The position numbers were made by a program, and so were the translations under genes. The notes below the pieces were generated by a model. The model was given only the letters and a program-made list of their open reading frames with translations. It did not search any database and was not told where the DNA came from. Below, in pieces: positions 30,894-38,660 of a stretch of 64,000 nt of DNA (position 1 is its first letter; every line of letters starts with the position of its first letter). This DNA comes from Nocardia alba NBRC 108234 (GTDB taxonomy: Bacteria; Actinomycetota; Actinomycetes; Mycobacteriales; Mycobacteriaceae): NCBI RefSeq assembly GCF_001612665.1, contig NZ_BDAX01000016.1:113457-177456 (forward strand), given 5' to 3'.

Positions 30894-30911
30894 GTTAGTT
30901 GTATGACTAAC
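30894..30911. promoter_or_regulatory. TetR operator copy 2, overlapping the tetR start codon
   Basis: A perfect 6-bp inverted repeat, GTTAGT-TGTATG-ACTAAC. It covers the end of the -10 element TATAGT (30890-30895) and the ATG at 30903, which lies 7 nt after that -10. The layout suits tight autorepression of a leaderless tetR message. Confidence 0.7.
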
Positions 30912-31490
30912 TCGAATGCGCAGGTCAGCACCAAGGTCGGGAAGCGGGAACGGCTGGTTCAGGCGGCGATGCGGGTGTTCTACCGGCAGGGTATCGAGAA
31001 GACGACGATCGCCGAGATCGCGCGGGAGGCCGACGTACCGGTCGGCAATGTCTACTACTACTTCAAGACGAAGGATCAATTCGTCGCCGCGGTGATCGAA
31101 CTGCACGCGCAGGTCCTGGCCGGGGCTGTCGCCGAGATCGCCGAGCTGCCCGGGCCGGCTGAGCGATTGAAGGCGATGGTGCGCAGCTGGGTCGATCAGC
31201 GGGAGATGGCGGCGCGATTCGGGTGCCCGTTCGGCTCGTTGGCCGCCGAACTCGACAAGCGCGAGGATGCCTTCCGTGGCGAGCCGGCGCGCGTGATGGG
31301 CCTGCTCGTGGAGTGGGGCCGCACGCAGTTCGCCGAGCTGGGGCGTCCCGATGCCGACGAGCTCGCGATCGCGTTCGTGGCTGCCTATCAGGGAATCTCT
31401 CTGCTCACCAACACCTTTCGTGATCCGCAGCTGATGGTCACCGAGGGGGCGCGGTTGGAGCGGTGGATCGATGAACTCCGGGTGCGGTAA
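30903..31490 (+). CDS. TetR-family transcriptional regulator
   Basis: A 195-residue TetR protein. The helix-turn-helix lies at residues about 12-60: RERLVQAAMRVFYRQG, TTIAEIAREADVPVGNVYYYFKTKDQF. I chose the ATG at 30903 because the -10 element TATAGT lies 7 nt upstream; a longer frame to 30840 would cross its own operator. It belongs to the group that regulates neighbouring NmrA/SDR or NADPH-dependent oxidoreductases. The C-terminal domain contains RFGCPFGSLAAELDKR, a cysteine-containing segment common in this group, so thiol sensing is possible but not shown. Confidence 0.9.
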   Translation: MTNSNAQVSTKVGKRERLVQAAMRVFYRQGIEKTTIAEIAREADVPVGNVYYYFKTKDQFVAAVIELHAQVLAGAVAEIAELPGPAERLKAMVRSWVDQREMAARFGCPFGSLAAELDKREDAFRGEPARVMGLLVEWGRTQFAELGRPDADELAIAFVAAYQGISLLTNTFRDPQLMVTEGARLERWIDELRVR

Positions 31491-31531
31491 CTCGCGGTCT
31501 TGTCGCGACACCACGAATTCAGATCTCTCCT

Positions 31532-31564
31532 TGCATTCGATGCATTGCCGATATATCGTCGATA
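31532..31564. promoter_or_regulatory. Clustered small palindromes before the PadR gene
   Basis: TGCAT-TCG-ATGCA (31532-31544) is followed by CGATATATCG (31549-31558) and TATCG-T-CGATA (31554-31564). The last overlaps a -10 candidate TAGTGT (31563-31568). They lie 37-69 bp before the PadR start. PadR proteins bind short AT-rich palindromes, so autoregulation is likely. Confidence 0.5.
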
Positions 31565-31600
31565 GTGTCAAGTACATCGAGAGAGCCTGAGGAGGCTGTC

Positions 31601-32287
31601 ATGCACAACCAAGAACAGCGAGAATTCGGACACTTCCGGCGCGGTCGCGGACCGGGTCCCCGGGAATTCGGTCCCGATCGTCAGCAGTTCCGCCACGGCG
31701 GGCGTCACGGCCACGGCCCCGAGTTCGGACCGGGCTTCGGCCCAGGTTTCGGACCGGGCTTCGGTCCCGGCTTCGGCCGTGGACGCGGCCGCGGCGGTCG
31801 GGGCAGGCGCGGCGACGTGCGGGCCGCGGTACTGCTGCTGCTCGTCGAGCGCCCCATGCACGGCTACGAACTGATCCAGCAGATCCGCGACCGCAGCGAC
31901 GATGTCTGGCGCCCGAGTCCGGGGTCCATCTACCCGGCATTGGCCCAGCTCGAGGACGAGGGTCTGGTACTCATCGAGAAGGTGGCCGGTCGCAAGACCG
32001 CGCAGCTCACCGGCGAGGGCAAGGCCTATGTCGAGACTCATCGTGAGGATCTCGGCGACCCGTGGGCCGAGGTCAAGCAGGACGTCGGAGCCCAGGCGCT
32101 CGACCTGCGCGGGCTGGTCGGACAGGTGATGGGCGCGGTCGGTCAGGTAGCCCAGGTCGGCACCGCGCAGCAGGCGGCGAAGGCGGCCGAGGTGCTCGCC
32201 GAGACCCGTCGGGCGCTGTATCGCATCCTCGCCGAAGACGATGTCACCCCGACCGTGGACGAAGGCGACGCAACCCCCGAGAAGTGA
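31601..32287 (+). CDS. PadR-family regulator with Gly/Phe/Pro and Arg/Gly-rich N-terminal tail
   Basis: A 228-residue PadR regulator. The winged helix is residues about 70-150: DVRAAVLLLLVERPMHGYELIQQI, then PSPGSIYPALAQLEDEGLV, then AQLTGEGKAYVE. A C-terminal helical dimerisation part follows. Residues 1-70 are unusual: Arg/His/Gly-rich, with four GFGP-type repeats and an RGRGRGGRGRRG run, and look disordered. GAGGAGG lies upstream of the ATG. PadR proteins of this size often respond to drugs or phenolics. No clear target lies next to it except itself; the lipase gene follows on the same strand. Confidence 0.87.
   Translation: MHNQEQREFGHFRRGRGPGPREFGPDRQQFRHGGRHGHGPEFGPGFGPGFGPGFGPGFGRGRGRGGRGRRGDVRAAVLLLLVERPMHGYELIQQIRDRSDDVWRPSPGSIYPALAQLEDEGLVLIEKVAGRKTAQLTGEGKAYVETHREDLGDPWAEVKQDVGAQALDLRGLVGQVMGAVGQVAQVGTAQQAAKAAEVLAETRRALYRILAEDDVTPTVDEGDATPEK
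31724..31779 (+). repeat. 12-bp tandem repeat encoding GFGP units
   Basis: Between four and five tandem 12-bp units of the form TTCGG(A/C)CC(G/A)GG(C/T) encode FGPG-FGPG-FGPG-FGPG in the PadR N-terminal tail. Third-position changes between units show that the repeat is not brand new, but copy number may vary among strains. Confidence 0.8.
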
Positions 32288-32324
32288 GGGCGTCGTGAAA
32301 CACCTTCCCGGCGTGCGATTGTCG

Positions 32325-32349
32325 GACCCATGGAGTAAATGTTTGGGTC
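32325..32349 (+). promoter_or_regulatory. Inverted repeat abutting the lipase start codon
   Basis: GACCCA (32325-32330) and TGGGTC (32344-32349) form a 6-bp inverted repeat with a 13-nt spacer that ends right before the ATG at 32350. It could be an operator or a small translational hairpin. Confidence 0.35.
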
Positions 32350-33369
32350 ATGGAACAACTGGGAACGTTGTGGGGTTGGGGAACATCACGATTGCGGGCG
32401 GCGGCGTCGGTCACGACACTCGCCTGCACAGCGGTGATCGGTGTGTCGTTCGCACCGATCACCGCCGCCGAACCGGCGGGCTATCGGCCCGCTGTCATTC
32501 CGATGCTGGCGGGTCCGGCACAGTCCGATCACCTGGATGCCGCCCATTACATCAAAGCCAATCCGGACTCGGTTCCGGTGGGCCTCAACAACTTCGGGTG
32601 TTCGCCGAGCGCTGAGCACCCGCGGCCGATCGTGCTGGTGCACGGCACCGACTCCAGCGCGTACTCCGACTGGGCGGGAATCGGGCCGCAACTGGTGTCG
32701 GCCGGCTACTGCGTCTTCGCGCCGAACTACGGCGGGGCGCCGGGCGCCGACACCTACGGCACCGAGGACATGCGCGTCAGTTTCGCCCAGCTCGCTCACT
32801 TCGTCGATGACGTTCTCGCCGCGACCAAGGCGAGCAAGATCGATCTGGTCGGGTTCTCCCAGGGGGCGAACATCAGCCGGTTCTATGTCAACAAGCTCGG
32901 GGGCGCGTCGAAGGTCGAGACCTGGGTCGGGCTGGCCTCACCCAGTTACGGTGGGGTCATGTACGGGCTGGTTCCGGTGGGGCAGGCTATTCCCGGCATG
33001 ATGGATGTCTTCGCGAAGGTCACCTCGACGGCCGCGGTGCAGCAGGCGCAGGGCGAACCGCTCATGGTGGAACTCAACGCGGGCGGCGACACCGTGCCCG
33101 GTGTCCGCTACGTCACTGTCGGCAGCCGGGTCGACGAGATGATCCAGCCGTTCTCGAACATCGCGTTGCGCGGTGCGGGCGCGGAGAACCTCGTCCTGCA
33201 GGACCTGTGCGCCGCCAACCTGACCGGGCACTTCCACCTGGTCTACGACCCCTTCGTGCAGCAGTTGCTGCAGCGCGTTCTCGACCCGGTCCGGGCCCCC
33301 GCGCCGGTCTGCGAGCCGGTCCCGCTCGGCACCGGTATCCCCGAGGTGATCATCGCGGGCAACTCCTGA
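32350..33369 (+). CDS. Secreted lipase/esterase, alpha/beta-hydrolase fold (class 2 lipase-like)
   Basis: A 339-residue protein with a Sec signal peptide (residues about 1-40; hydrophobic core ASVTTLACTAVIGVSFAPITAAEPA). The mature part has IVLVHGTDSSAYSDW (oxyanion region), the nucleophile elbow GFSQG (IDLVGFSQGANISRFYV), and candidates for the acid and His of the triad near GDTVPGVRYVTVGS and GHFHLVYDP. It resembles actinobacterial class 2 (LipA/EstA-like) extracellular lipases. Two Cys pairs may form disulfides. It is expected in the cell envelope or medium, acting on acyl esters. Confidence 0.87.
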   Translation: MEQLGTLWGWGTSRLRAAASVTTLACTAVIGVSFAPITAAEPAGYRPAVIPMLAGPAQSDHLDAAHYIKANPDSVPVGLNNFGCSPSAEHPRPIVLVHGTDSSAYSDWAGIGPQLVSAGYCVFAPNYGGAPGADTYGTEDMRVSFAQLAHFVDDVLAATKASKIDLVGFSQGANISRFYVNKLGGASKVETWVGLASPSYGGVMYGLVPVGQAIPGMMDVFAKVTSTAAVQQAQGEPLMVELNAGGDTVPGVRYVTVGSRVDEMIQPFSNIALRGAGAENLVLQDLCAANLTGHFHLVYDPFVQQLLQRVLDPVRAPAPVCEPVPLGTGIPEVIIAGNS

Positions 33370-33404
33370 CGGCCGGGCGGGACGGAAGCGCCGCGCGGGG
33401 TCAC

Positions 33405-33410
33405 TAGACT
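33405..33410 (+). promoter_or_regulatory. -10 element for def-fmt-rsmB
   Basis: TAGACT lies 35 bp before the def start and would give a short leader that includes the weak ribosome binding site CGGGAG. Confidence 0.45.
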
Positions 33411-33445
33411 GGGACGACCGCCATTCGTCCTCCCCGGGAGCCGCC

Positions 33446-33985
33446 GTGACCATTCAGCCCGTTCGCCTGTTCGGCGACCCGATCCTGCGTTCTCGTGCCG
33501 ACGCGGTCACCGAGTTCGGTCCCGACCTCGCCACGTTGGTCGCCGACCTCACCGAGACCATGCACGACGACGGTGGGGTCGGGATGGCCGCGCCGCAGAT
33601 CGGCGTCGGGCTGCGGGTGTTCGTCTATGACACCGGCGATGCCGCGGGACATGTGGTGAATCCCGAATGGTCGACGGTCGGGGCCGACGAACAGGTCGGA
33701 CCCGAGGGCTGCCTGTCGATCCCCGGCGTGCGCTACGACGTGCGCCGGGCCGCGCGCGTGCGGGTCAGCGGGGTCGATATCACCGGTGCGCCGGTGGAAT
33801 TCGAGGCCGAGGGGCTGCTCGCGCGTTGCGTCCAGCACGAGTACGACCACCTCGACGGCGTGCTGTTCGTCAACCGGCTCGAACCGGCCGATCGCAAGGA
33901 CGCGATGCGCACCATCCGTGAATCCGACTGGTTCCGCGGCGGGATCACCGTGCGCGAATCCAGCGGTGTCGGCGGTGGTCGCTGA
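33446..33985 (+). CDS. def: Peptide deformylase
   Basis: A 179-residue metalloenzyme that removes the formyl group from nascent N-termini. Motif 1 is GVGMAAPQIG (Leu replaced by Met), motif 2 is EGCLSIPG and motif 3 is QHEYDHLDG, giving the Cys and two His metal ligands and the catalytic Glu. The start is GTG. The stop overlaps the fmt start (TGATG), so formylation and deformylation enzymes are coexpressed. Chain length suits type I/III actinobacterial enzymes. Confidence 0.95.
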   Translation: MTIQPVRLFGDPILRSRADAVTEFGPDLATLVADLTETMHDDGGVGMAAPQIGVGLRVFVYDTGDAAGHVVNPEWSTVGADEQVGPEGCLSIPGVRYDVRRAARVRVSGVDITGAPVEFEAEGLLARCVQHEYDHLDGVLFVNRLEPADRKDAMRTIRESDWFRGGITVRESSGVGGGR

Positions 33986-34908
33986 TGCGCGTGGTCTTCG
34001 CCGGCACGCCGGAGCCCGCCGTGCCCTCGCTGCGCCGGTTGATCGAGAGCGAGGGACATGAGGTCGTCGCGGTGCTCACCCGGCCCGACGCGGTCGCGGG
34101 CCGTGGCCGCAAGCTCTTGCGCTCGCCGGTCGGGCAGCTCGCCGACGAACACGGCATTCCGGTGTTCACGCCCCGCAAGCCGTCCGAGCCCGAATTCGTC
34201 GCCGCGCTCACCGAGCTCGCACCGGACTGCTGCCCGGTCGTCGCCTACGGTGCGCTGCTGCCGCAACAGGTGCTCGACATCCCCACGCACGGCTGGATCA
34301 ACCTGCACTTCTCGCTGCTGCCCGCCTGGCGCGGGGCGGCTCCCGTGCAGGCCGCGATCGACGCGGGTGACGACATGACCGGTGCGTCGACCTTCCTGAT
34401 CGAAGCAGGCCTCGACACCGGCCCGGTGTACGGGGTGATGACCGAGAAGATCGGGCTCACCGACACCGCGGGCGAACTGCTGACCCGGCTCGCCGAAGCC
34501 GGTGCCGTGCTGCTCGAGAAGACGTTGGACGGTGTGGAAGACGGTTCGCTGCAAGCGATTCCGCAATCCCACGACGGCGTGACCTACGCACCGAAGGTGA
34601 CCGTGGAGGCCGGGCGGATCGGGTTCGACGAACCCGCGCTCGCCATCTCCCGCCATATCCGCGCCGTCACCCCGGCGCCCGGCGCGTGGACCGAGGTGAA
34701 CGGGCTGCGCCTCAAACTCGGCCCGGTGGAAATGGTGGAGGAAACCTTGCCCGAACGCGAGATCGAGGTGCGCAAGTCCGGCGTCTTCGTCGGAACATCG
34801 ACCACAGCGGTCCGCCTGGGGCAGGTCCAGCCGCCCGGCAAGAAGATGATGAACGCCCTCGACTGGGCGCGCGGCGCCCGCCTGGCGCCCGGCACGGTGA
34901 TCGGATGA
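33985..34908 (+). CDS. fmt: Methionyl-tRNA formyltransferase
   Basis: A 307-residue enzyme that formylates initiator Met-tRNA with 10-formyl-tetrahydrofolate. The N-terminal start MRVVFAGTPEPAVPSLRRL, the formyl-transferase core NLHFSLLPAWRGAAPVQ (catalytic Asn, His) with DTGPVYG, and an OB-like C-terminal domain from about 205 are visible. It overlaps def by 1 bp and rsmB by 4 bp (ATGA). Confidence 0.96.
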   Translation: MRVVFAGTPEPAVPSLRRLIESEGHEVVAVLTRPDAVAGRGRKLLRSPVGQLADEHGIPVFTPRKPSEPEFVAALTELAPDCCPVVAYGALLPQQVLDIPTHGWINLHFSLLPAWRGAAPVQAAIDAGDDMTGASTFLIEAGLDTGPVYGVMTEKIGLTDTAGELLTRLAEAGAVLLEKTLDGVEDGSLQAIPQSHDGVTYAPKVTVEAGRIGFDEPALAISRHIRAVTPAPGAWTEVNGLRLKLGPVEMVEETLPEREIEVRKSGVFVGTSTTAVRLGQVQPPGKKMMNALDWARGARLAPGTVIG

Positions 34909-36800
34909 GTGCCTCGGACCGCCGCCGTCGCCGCGAAGCCGATGCCGCGAACGGCGTGAGCCCGCGCGAGAACCGCAAGCCCGCCGGTAAGTCCGGCGCG
35001 AGCCCCCGCGACGACCGCAAGATCACCGGCAAGAACGTCGACGGTGGCTGGGCGGCCCGCGCCGCGAAGGGCACCGCCACCCCGCGCGCGGACGGCGACC
35101 GCTGGACAGACCGCGGCGGCTCCGATCGACCCCGCCGCGACGACCGTGACGGGGGCACTCGATCCGGCGCGCCCCGCCGTGCGGACGACCGCCCCGGTTT
35201 CGGCGGCGCGAACGATCGGGCTCAGGGTCGTGACTCGGGCGACCAGCGCGGTGATCGTGGTGGCGCGGGACGGACAGGCGCGGCGCGTTCCGGTGTGGGA
35301 CGTTCCGATCGTGGCGCGTCGCGTCCCGATCGTGGTGCGCGCGCGGGAGACTCGCGTGGCCGTGGTGCGGGCACCCGGGATGCCGGTGAGCAGACGAGCA
35401 AAGCCCCCACGCAGCGTCGGCCCGAGCGTCCCGATCCCAGCGTGCCCAGTCCGCGCAAGCGCCGCGGCGAGCCCGTCGACCCCGCGCGCGAAGTCGCCCT
35501 CGATGTGCTGCGGGCCGTGCGCGAGCGCGACGCCTATGCCAACCTCGCGCTGCCGAAGCTGTTGCGCGAGCGCAAGATCAGCGGGCGCGATGCCGCGTTC
35601 GCGACCGAGCTCACCTACGGCGCCAGCCGTTCGCAAGGGCAGCTCGATGCGGTGATCTCGGCGTGCGCGGGCCGCCCGGTCGACGAGATCGACGGACCCA
35701 TCCTCGATATCCTGCGCCTCGGCGTCTACCAGCTGCTGCGGACCCGCACCGGCGCGCACGCGGCCGTCGACACCTCCGTCGACTTGGCCAGTGCCGAATT
35801 CGGCCAGGGGCGTGCCGGTTTCGTCAACGCGGTGCTGCGTCGGGCAGGGGAGAAGACCGCCGACGAATGGGTCGCCGAGTTGGCCCCCGCCGACCCGGTC
35901 GGCAAACTCGCCTTCGAGCACGCGCATCCGAAGTGGATCGCCCAGTCGTTCGCCGACGCGCTCGGCGCGCGGGCGGGCGAGCTGGACGCCCTGCTGACCG
36001 CCGACGACGAGCGCCCGATCGTGCACCTGGTCGCCCGGCCCGGCGAGATCACCGCCGAAGAGCTGGCGCTGGTCACCGGTGGGGAAGAGGGCCGCTGGTC
36101 GCCGTACGCGGTGTACCTCGACGGTGGCGATCCCGGCCTGCTGGAGCCGGTCCGTGACGGCATCGCCGCCGTGCAGGACGAGGGCAGCCAGCTGGTCGCG
36201 CTCGCCCTCACCCGCGCACCGCTGGAAGGCCCCGACACGGGGCGCTGGCTCGATCTCTGCGCGGGTCCCGGGGGTAAGGCGGCCCTGCTCGGCGCGCTCG
36301 CCGCGATCGACCTGTTCACCGTCGACGCCGTGGAACCGGCCGAACACCGGGCCGAACTGGTCCGCAAATCCACGCGGAATCTGCCCGTCACCGTGCACGT
36401 CGCGGACGGTCGCGACAGTGGCCTGACGCCCGGTTACGACCGCGTCCTGGTCGACGCGCCGTGCACGGGCCTCGGTGCCCTGCGTCGGCGCCCCGAGGCG
36501 CGCTGGCGCCGCACTCCGGCCGATGTGGCGGAACTGGTGACCCTGCAGCGTGAACTCCTCACCGCCGCATGGGATCTGGTGCGTCCCGGTGGTGTGGTCG
36601 TGTATTCGACCTGCTCGCCGCACCTCGCCGAAACCGTGTCGGTGGTCGCCGATTTCGTCCGCCGCACCGGTGCCGAAGAACTCGACAGTCGCGAGTTCCT
36701 GCCCGGTGTCACCGAGCTCGGCGACGGCCCGTCCGCGCAGCTGTGGCCGCACCGCCACGGCACCGACGCCATGTTCCTGGCGACGTTGCGTAAGAAGTAG
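34905..36800 (+). CDS. rsmB: 16S rRNA (cytosine-5) methyltransferase RsmB with long basic N-terminal extension
   Basis: A 631-residue protein; family members are usually about 430-460. Residues 1 to about 185 are Arg/Gly/Asp/Ala-rich low complexity, for example RRREADAANG and RGGSDRPRRDDRDGG. The NusB-like RNA-binding domain follows from about 190 (REVALDVLRAVRERDAYANLALP). The SAM domain has WLDLCAGPGGKAALLGAL and DRVLVDAPCTGLGALRRRPEARWR (motif IV cysteine), and VYSTCSPHLAE carries the catalytic Cys. It modifies C967 of 16S rRNA (E. coli numbering). The ATG at 34905 overlaps fmt by 4 bp. The extension may help bind rRNA. Confidence 0.93.
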   Translation: MSASDRRRRREADAANGVSPRENRKPAGKSGASPRDDRKITGKNVDGGWAARAAKGTATPRADGDRWTDRGGSDRPRRDDRDGGTRSGAPRRADDRPGFGGANDRAQGRDSGDQRGDRGGAGRTGAARSGVGRSDRGASRPDRGARAGDSRGRGAGTRDAGEQTSKAPTQRRPERPDPSVPSPRKRRGEPVDPAREVALDVLRAVRERDAYANLALPKLLRERKISGRDAAFATELTYGASRSQGQLDAVISACAGRPVDEIDGPILDILRLGVYQLLRTRTGAHAAVDTSVDLASAEFGQGRAGFVNAVLRRAGEKTADEWVAELAPADPVGKLAFEHAHPKWIAQSFADALGARAGELDALLTADDERPIVHLVARPGEITAEELALVTGGEEGRWSPYAVYLDGGDPGLLEPVRDGIAAVQDEGSQLVALALTRAPLEGPDTGRWLDLCAGPGGKAALLGALAAIDLFTVDAVEPAEHRAELVRKSTRNLPVTVHVADGRDSGLTPGYDRVLVDAPCTGLGALRRRPEARWRRTPADVAELVTLQRELLTAAWDLVRPGGVVVYSTCSPHLAETVSVVADFVRRTGAEELDSREFLPGVTELGDGPSAQLWPHRHGTDAMFLATLRKK

Positions 36801-36813
36801 ACGAGATCCTACG

Positions 36814-36847
36814 ACGGCGCCGTTGCCCACCCGGGGGACGGCGCCGT
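36814..36847 (+). terminator. Hairpin terminator after def-fmt-rsmB
   Basis: Two copies of the palindrome ACGGCGCCGT (36814-36823 and 36838-36847) pair across a short loop in which CCC faces GGG. TCCATTCG follows. It lies 13 bp after the rsmB stop. Confidence 0.75.
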
Positions 36848-36894
36848 TCCATTCGTCCAAGCGAGGCGCGAGTGCCGCGGCGCAGAATCGGCGT

Positions 36895-37239
36895 ATGACG
36901 ATGACATGGGATCAGGTGGTCGCGATGGCGACGGCACTGCCGGGTGTGGCGGAAGGCACCTGGTGGCGCAGTCCCGGCCTGAATGTCGGCGGCAAGAGCT
37001 TCGCCCGACTGCGTGATGAAGCCGAAGGCGGCCTCGTACTGCTCTGTGAGCCCACGGAGAAGCAAGCCCTGCTCGCCTGCGGCGACCCGGCCTTCTACAC
37101 GACCCCGCACTACGACGGGCACCCCTACATCCTCATCGACCTCGACGCGGTCGACCCACAGCAGCTCGCCGAGTTGCTCGACAGCGCGTGGTGGCTGCGT
37201 GCCCCCGCGAAGCTGCGGCGGGCGAGGCAGGGTAGCTAG
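36895..37239 (+). CDS. MmcQ/YjbR-family protein
   Basis: A 114-residue protein of the YjbR/MmcQ fold. Visible are TWDQVVAMATALPGVAEGTWW, a central sheet (FARLRDEAEGGLVLLC), then EKQALLACGDPAFYTTPHYDGHPYILI and a terminal helix. The fold resembles CyaY-like or DNA-binding proteins, but no firm function is known. The ATG at 36895 or the second ATG at 36901 may start it. It is convergent with sigF, 27 bp away. Confidence 0.78.
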   Translation: MTMTWDQVVAMATALPGVAEGTWWRSPGLNVGGKSFARLRDEAEGGLVLLCEPTEKQALLACGDPAFYTTPHYDGHPYILIDLDAVDPQQLAELLDSAWWLRAPAKLRRARQGS

Positions 37240-37266
37240 GAGAGGACTCCGTTGTCCTGTCCCGAG

Positions 37267-38175
37267 TCAGTCCCGTTCGGACAATTCACGCAGGCGCGCC
37301 AGGGTTTTCGCGAGAATCCGGGACACGTGCATCTGCGAGATCCCCAGCTGCGACGCGATCTGGGTCTGCGTCATCGACTCGAAGAATCGCATGGTCAGAA
37401 TGCGGCGCTCACGTTCGGGCAGGCCCGCCAGCAGCGGACGCACCGCGATGTACTCCTCGACCCGGTCGAACTGCGCCTCTTCCTCGCCGAGCGTATCGAG
37501 CAGCGAGGCGTCGCTGTCGCGCCCGATCGAGGCCGCGTCGATCGACGTGGGCTGATAGGCATTGCCCGCGATGACGGCCTGGGTGACCTCGTCGGGGTCG
37601 ACATCGAGCTCGGCGGCGATCTCCTTGGCGGTGGGTGAGCGCCCCAACCGCTGCGACAGCTGATCCACCGCCGCGCCGATGCGCAGGTGGGTTTCCTTGA
37701 CGCGCCGGGGAACCCGCATCGCCCAGGTGTTGTCCCGGAAGTACCGTCGGACCTCGCCCATGATCGTCGGCACGGCGAAGGACAGGAAATTCGAGCCACG
37801 GCTCAGGTCGAACCGGTCCACCGCGTGGACCAGACCGACGCGCGCCACCTGCGACAGATCGTCGAACGGCTCACCGCGTCCGCTGAATTTGCGGGCGATG
37901 TGGTCGGCCAGCGGGATACAGCGGTTGATCAGCGCGTCACGCGCGACGGCGTGCGCGACGCTGCCCGGCTCGGTCGCCGCGAGCCGCTCGAACAGGGCGC
38001 TGACATCGTCGTACCCGGACACCGGTTCCGGGGTCTCGGTCTCCTCCTCGAGGCTTTCCTGCTCGAGGGATTCCTTGTTCGATTCCTCGACGTCCGATTC
38101 CTCGGCGGCAGGGGAGTCGGTTTTGTCAGGTTCGCTGAGATTGTGCTGGTCGGGCTGGTTGTCCTCGCCGTGCAC
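37267..38175 (-). CDS. sigF: RNA polymerase sigma factor of the SigB/SigF/SigG group
   Basis: A 302-residue group 3 sigma factor that would direct RNA polymerase to stress or stationary-phase promoters. The first 60 residues are acidic and Glu/Ser-rich. Region 2 has DDLSQVARVGLVHAVDRFD and FLSFAVPTIMGEVRRYFRDNTWAMRVPR. Region 3 has RLGRSPTAKEIAAELDVD. Region 4 has LPERERRILTMRFFESMTQTQIASQLGISQMHVSRIL. I chose the GTG at 38175 because it overlaps the rsbW stop by one base (TAGTG) and has GGGGGAAGG upstream. The anti-sigma factor gene is upstream in the same unit. Confidence 0.88.
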   Translation of the reverse strand: MHGEDNQPDQHNLSEPDKTDSPAAEESDVEESNKESLEQESLEEETETPEPVSGYDDVSALFERLAATEPGSVAHAVARDALINRCIPLADHIARKFSGRGEPFDDLSQVARVGLVHAVDRFDLSRGSNFLSFAVPTIMGEVRRYFRDNTWAMRVPRRVKETHLRIGAAVDQLSQRLGRSPTAKEIAAELDVDPDEVTQAVIAGNAYQPTSIDAASIGRDSDASLLDTLGEEEAQFDRVEEYIAVRPLLAGLPERERRILTMRFFESMTQTQIASQLGISQMHVSRILAKTLARLRELSERD

Positions 38176-38615
38176 TATGCCTTCCCCCGGACCCTGCGGA
38201 ATCGGACCGTCGTCGGGTACCCGGACAGGCTGGCGTCGAAATCCTGCTGTTCGGCGATGACTTCGTCGCAGAGCGTGCGCAGCACATGCCACCCGAAGCT
38301 GCGCTGATCGGGCATGCCCTGCGCGGCGGCGACACCGTCGACGCGCACCTGGAGTTCGGCGTCACCGACAAGGAATTCACAGGTGAGCAGCGTCTCCGGG
38401 CCCGCGATCGCGATGATCGTCGAGCACACCTCGTCGACGGCGAGGCGGACGTCGGCTACCTCGTCGAGGGTGAAATCGCTGAGTAGTACCAGTGTTTCGG
38501 CCAGTCCGCGCACGATTGGCAGCTGCGTCAGCTGGGCTGCCACACGAATCTCCACCGGGGCGCCGAAGGGCCCATGTTCCGCCGAAAAATTGGTCACCCT
38601 GAGAAGGCTACCCAT
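38175..38615 (-). CDS. rsbW: RsbW/UsfX-type anti-sigma factor (HATPase domain)
   Basis: A 146-residue GHKL ATPase-fold protein. The N-box region is FTLDEVADVRLAVDEVCSTII, a degenerate G1-G2 part surrounds FGWHVLRTLCDEVI, and a terminal strand closes it. It is expected to bind SigF and keep it inactive until an unphosphorylated anti-anti-sigma factor releases it. The start could be ATG 38615 or GTG 38597; the latter lies about 10 nt after GGGTA, a SigF-type -10 motif. No RsbV-like antagonist is nearby. Confidence 0.85.
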   Translation of the reverse strand: MGSLLRVTNFSAEHGPFGAPVEIRVAAQLTQLPIVRGLAETLVLLSDFTLDEVADVRLAVDEVCSTIIAIAGPETLLTCEFLVGDAELQVRVDGVAAAQGMPDQRSFGWHVLRTLCDEVIAEQQDFDASLSGYPTTVRFRRVRGKA

Positions 38616-38646
38616 ATCCCGGCAGGGCAATCACCATCGCCGTCGC

Positions 38647-38652
38647 TAGACT
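38647..38652 (+). promoter_or_regulatory. -10 element of rpe
   Basis: TAGACT ends 8 nt before the GTG start at 38661, with no Shine-Dalgarno, which suggests a leaderless transcript. Confidence 0.55.
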
Positions 38653-38660
38653 GGCGCGCT

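Noticed and set aside
34584..36860. A 758-residue open frame antisense to rsmB
   Set aside because: Low-complexity shadow opposite a clear rsmB gene.
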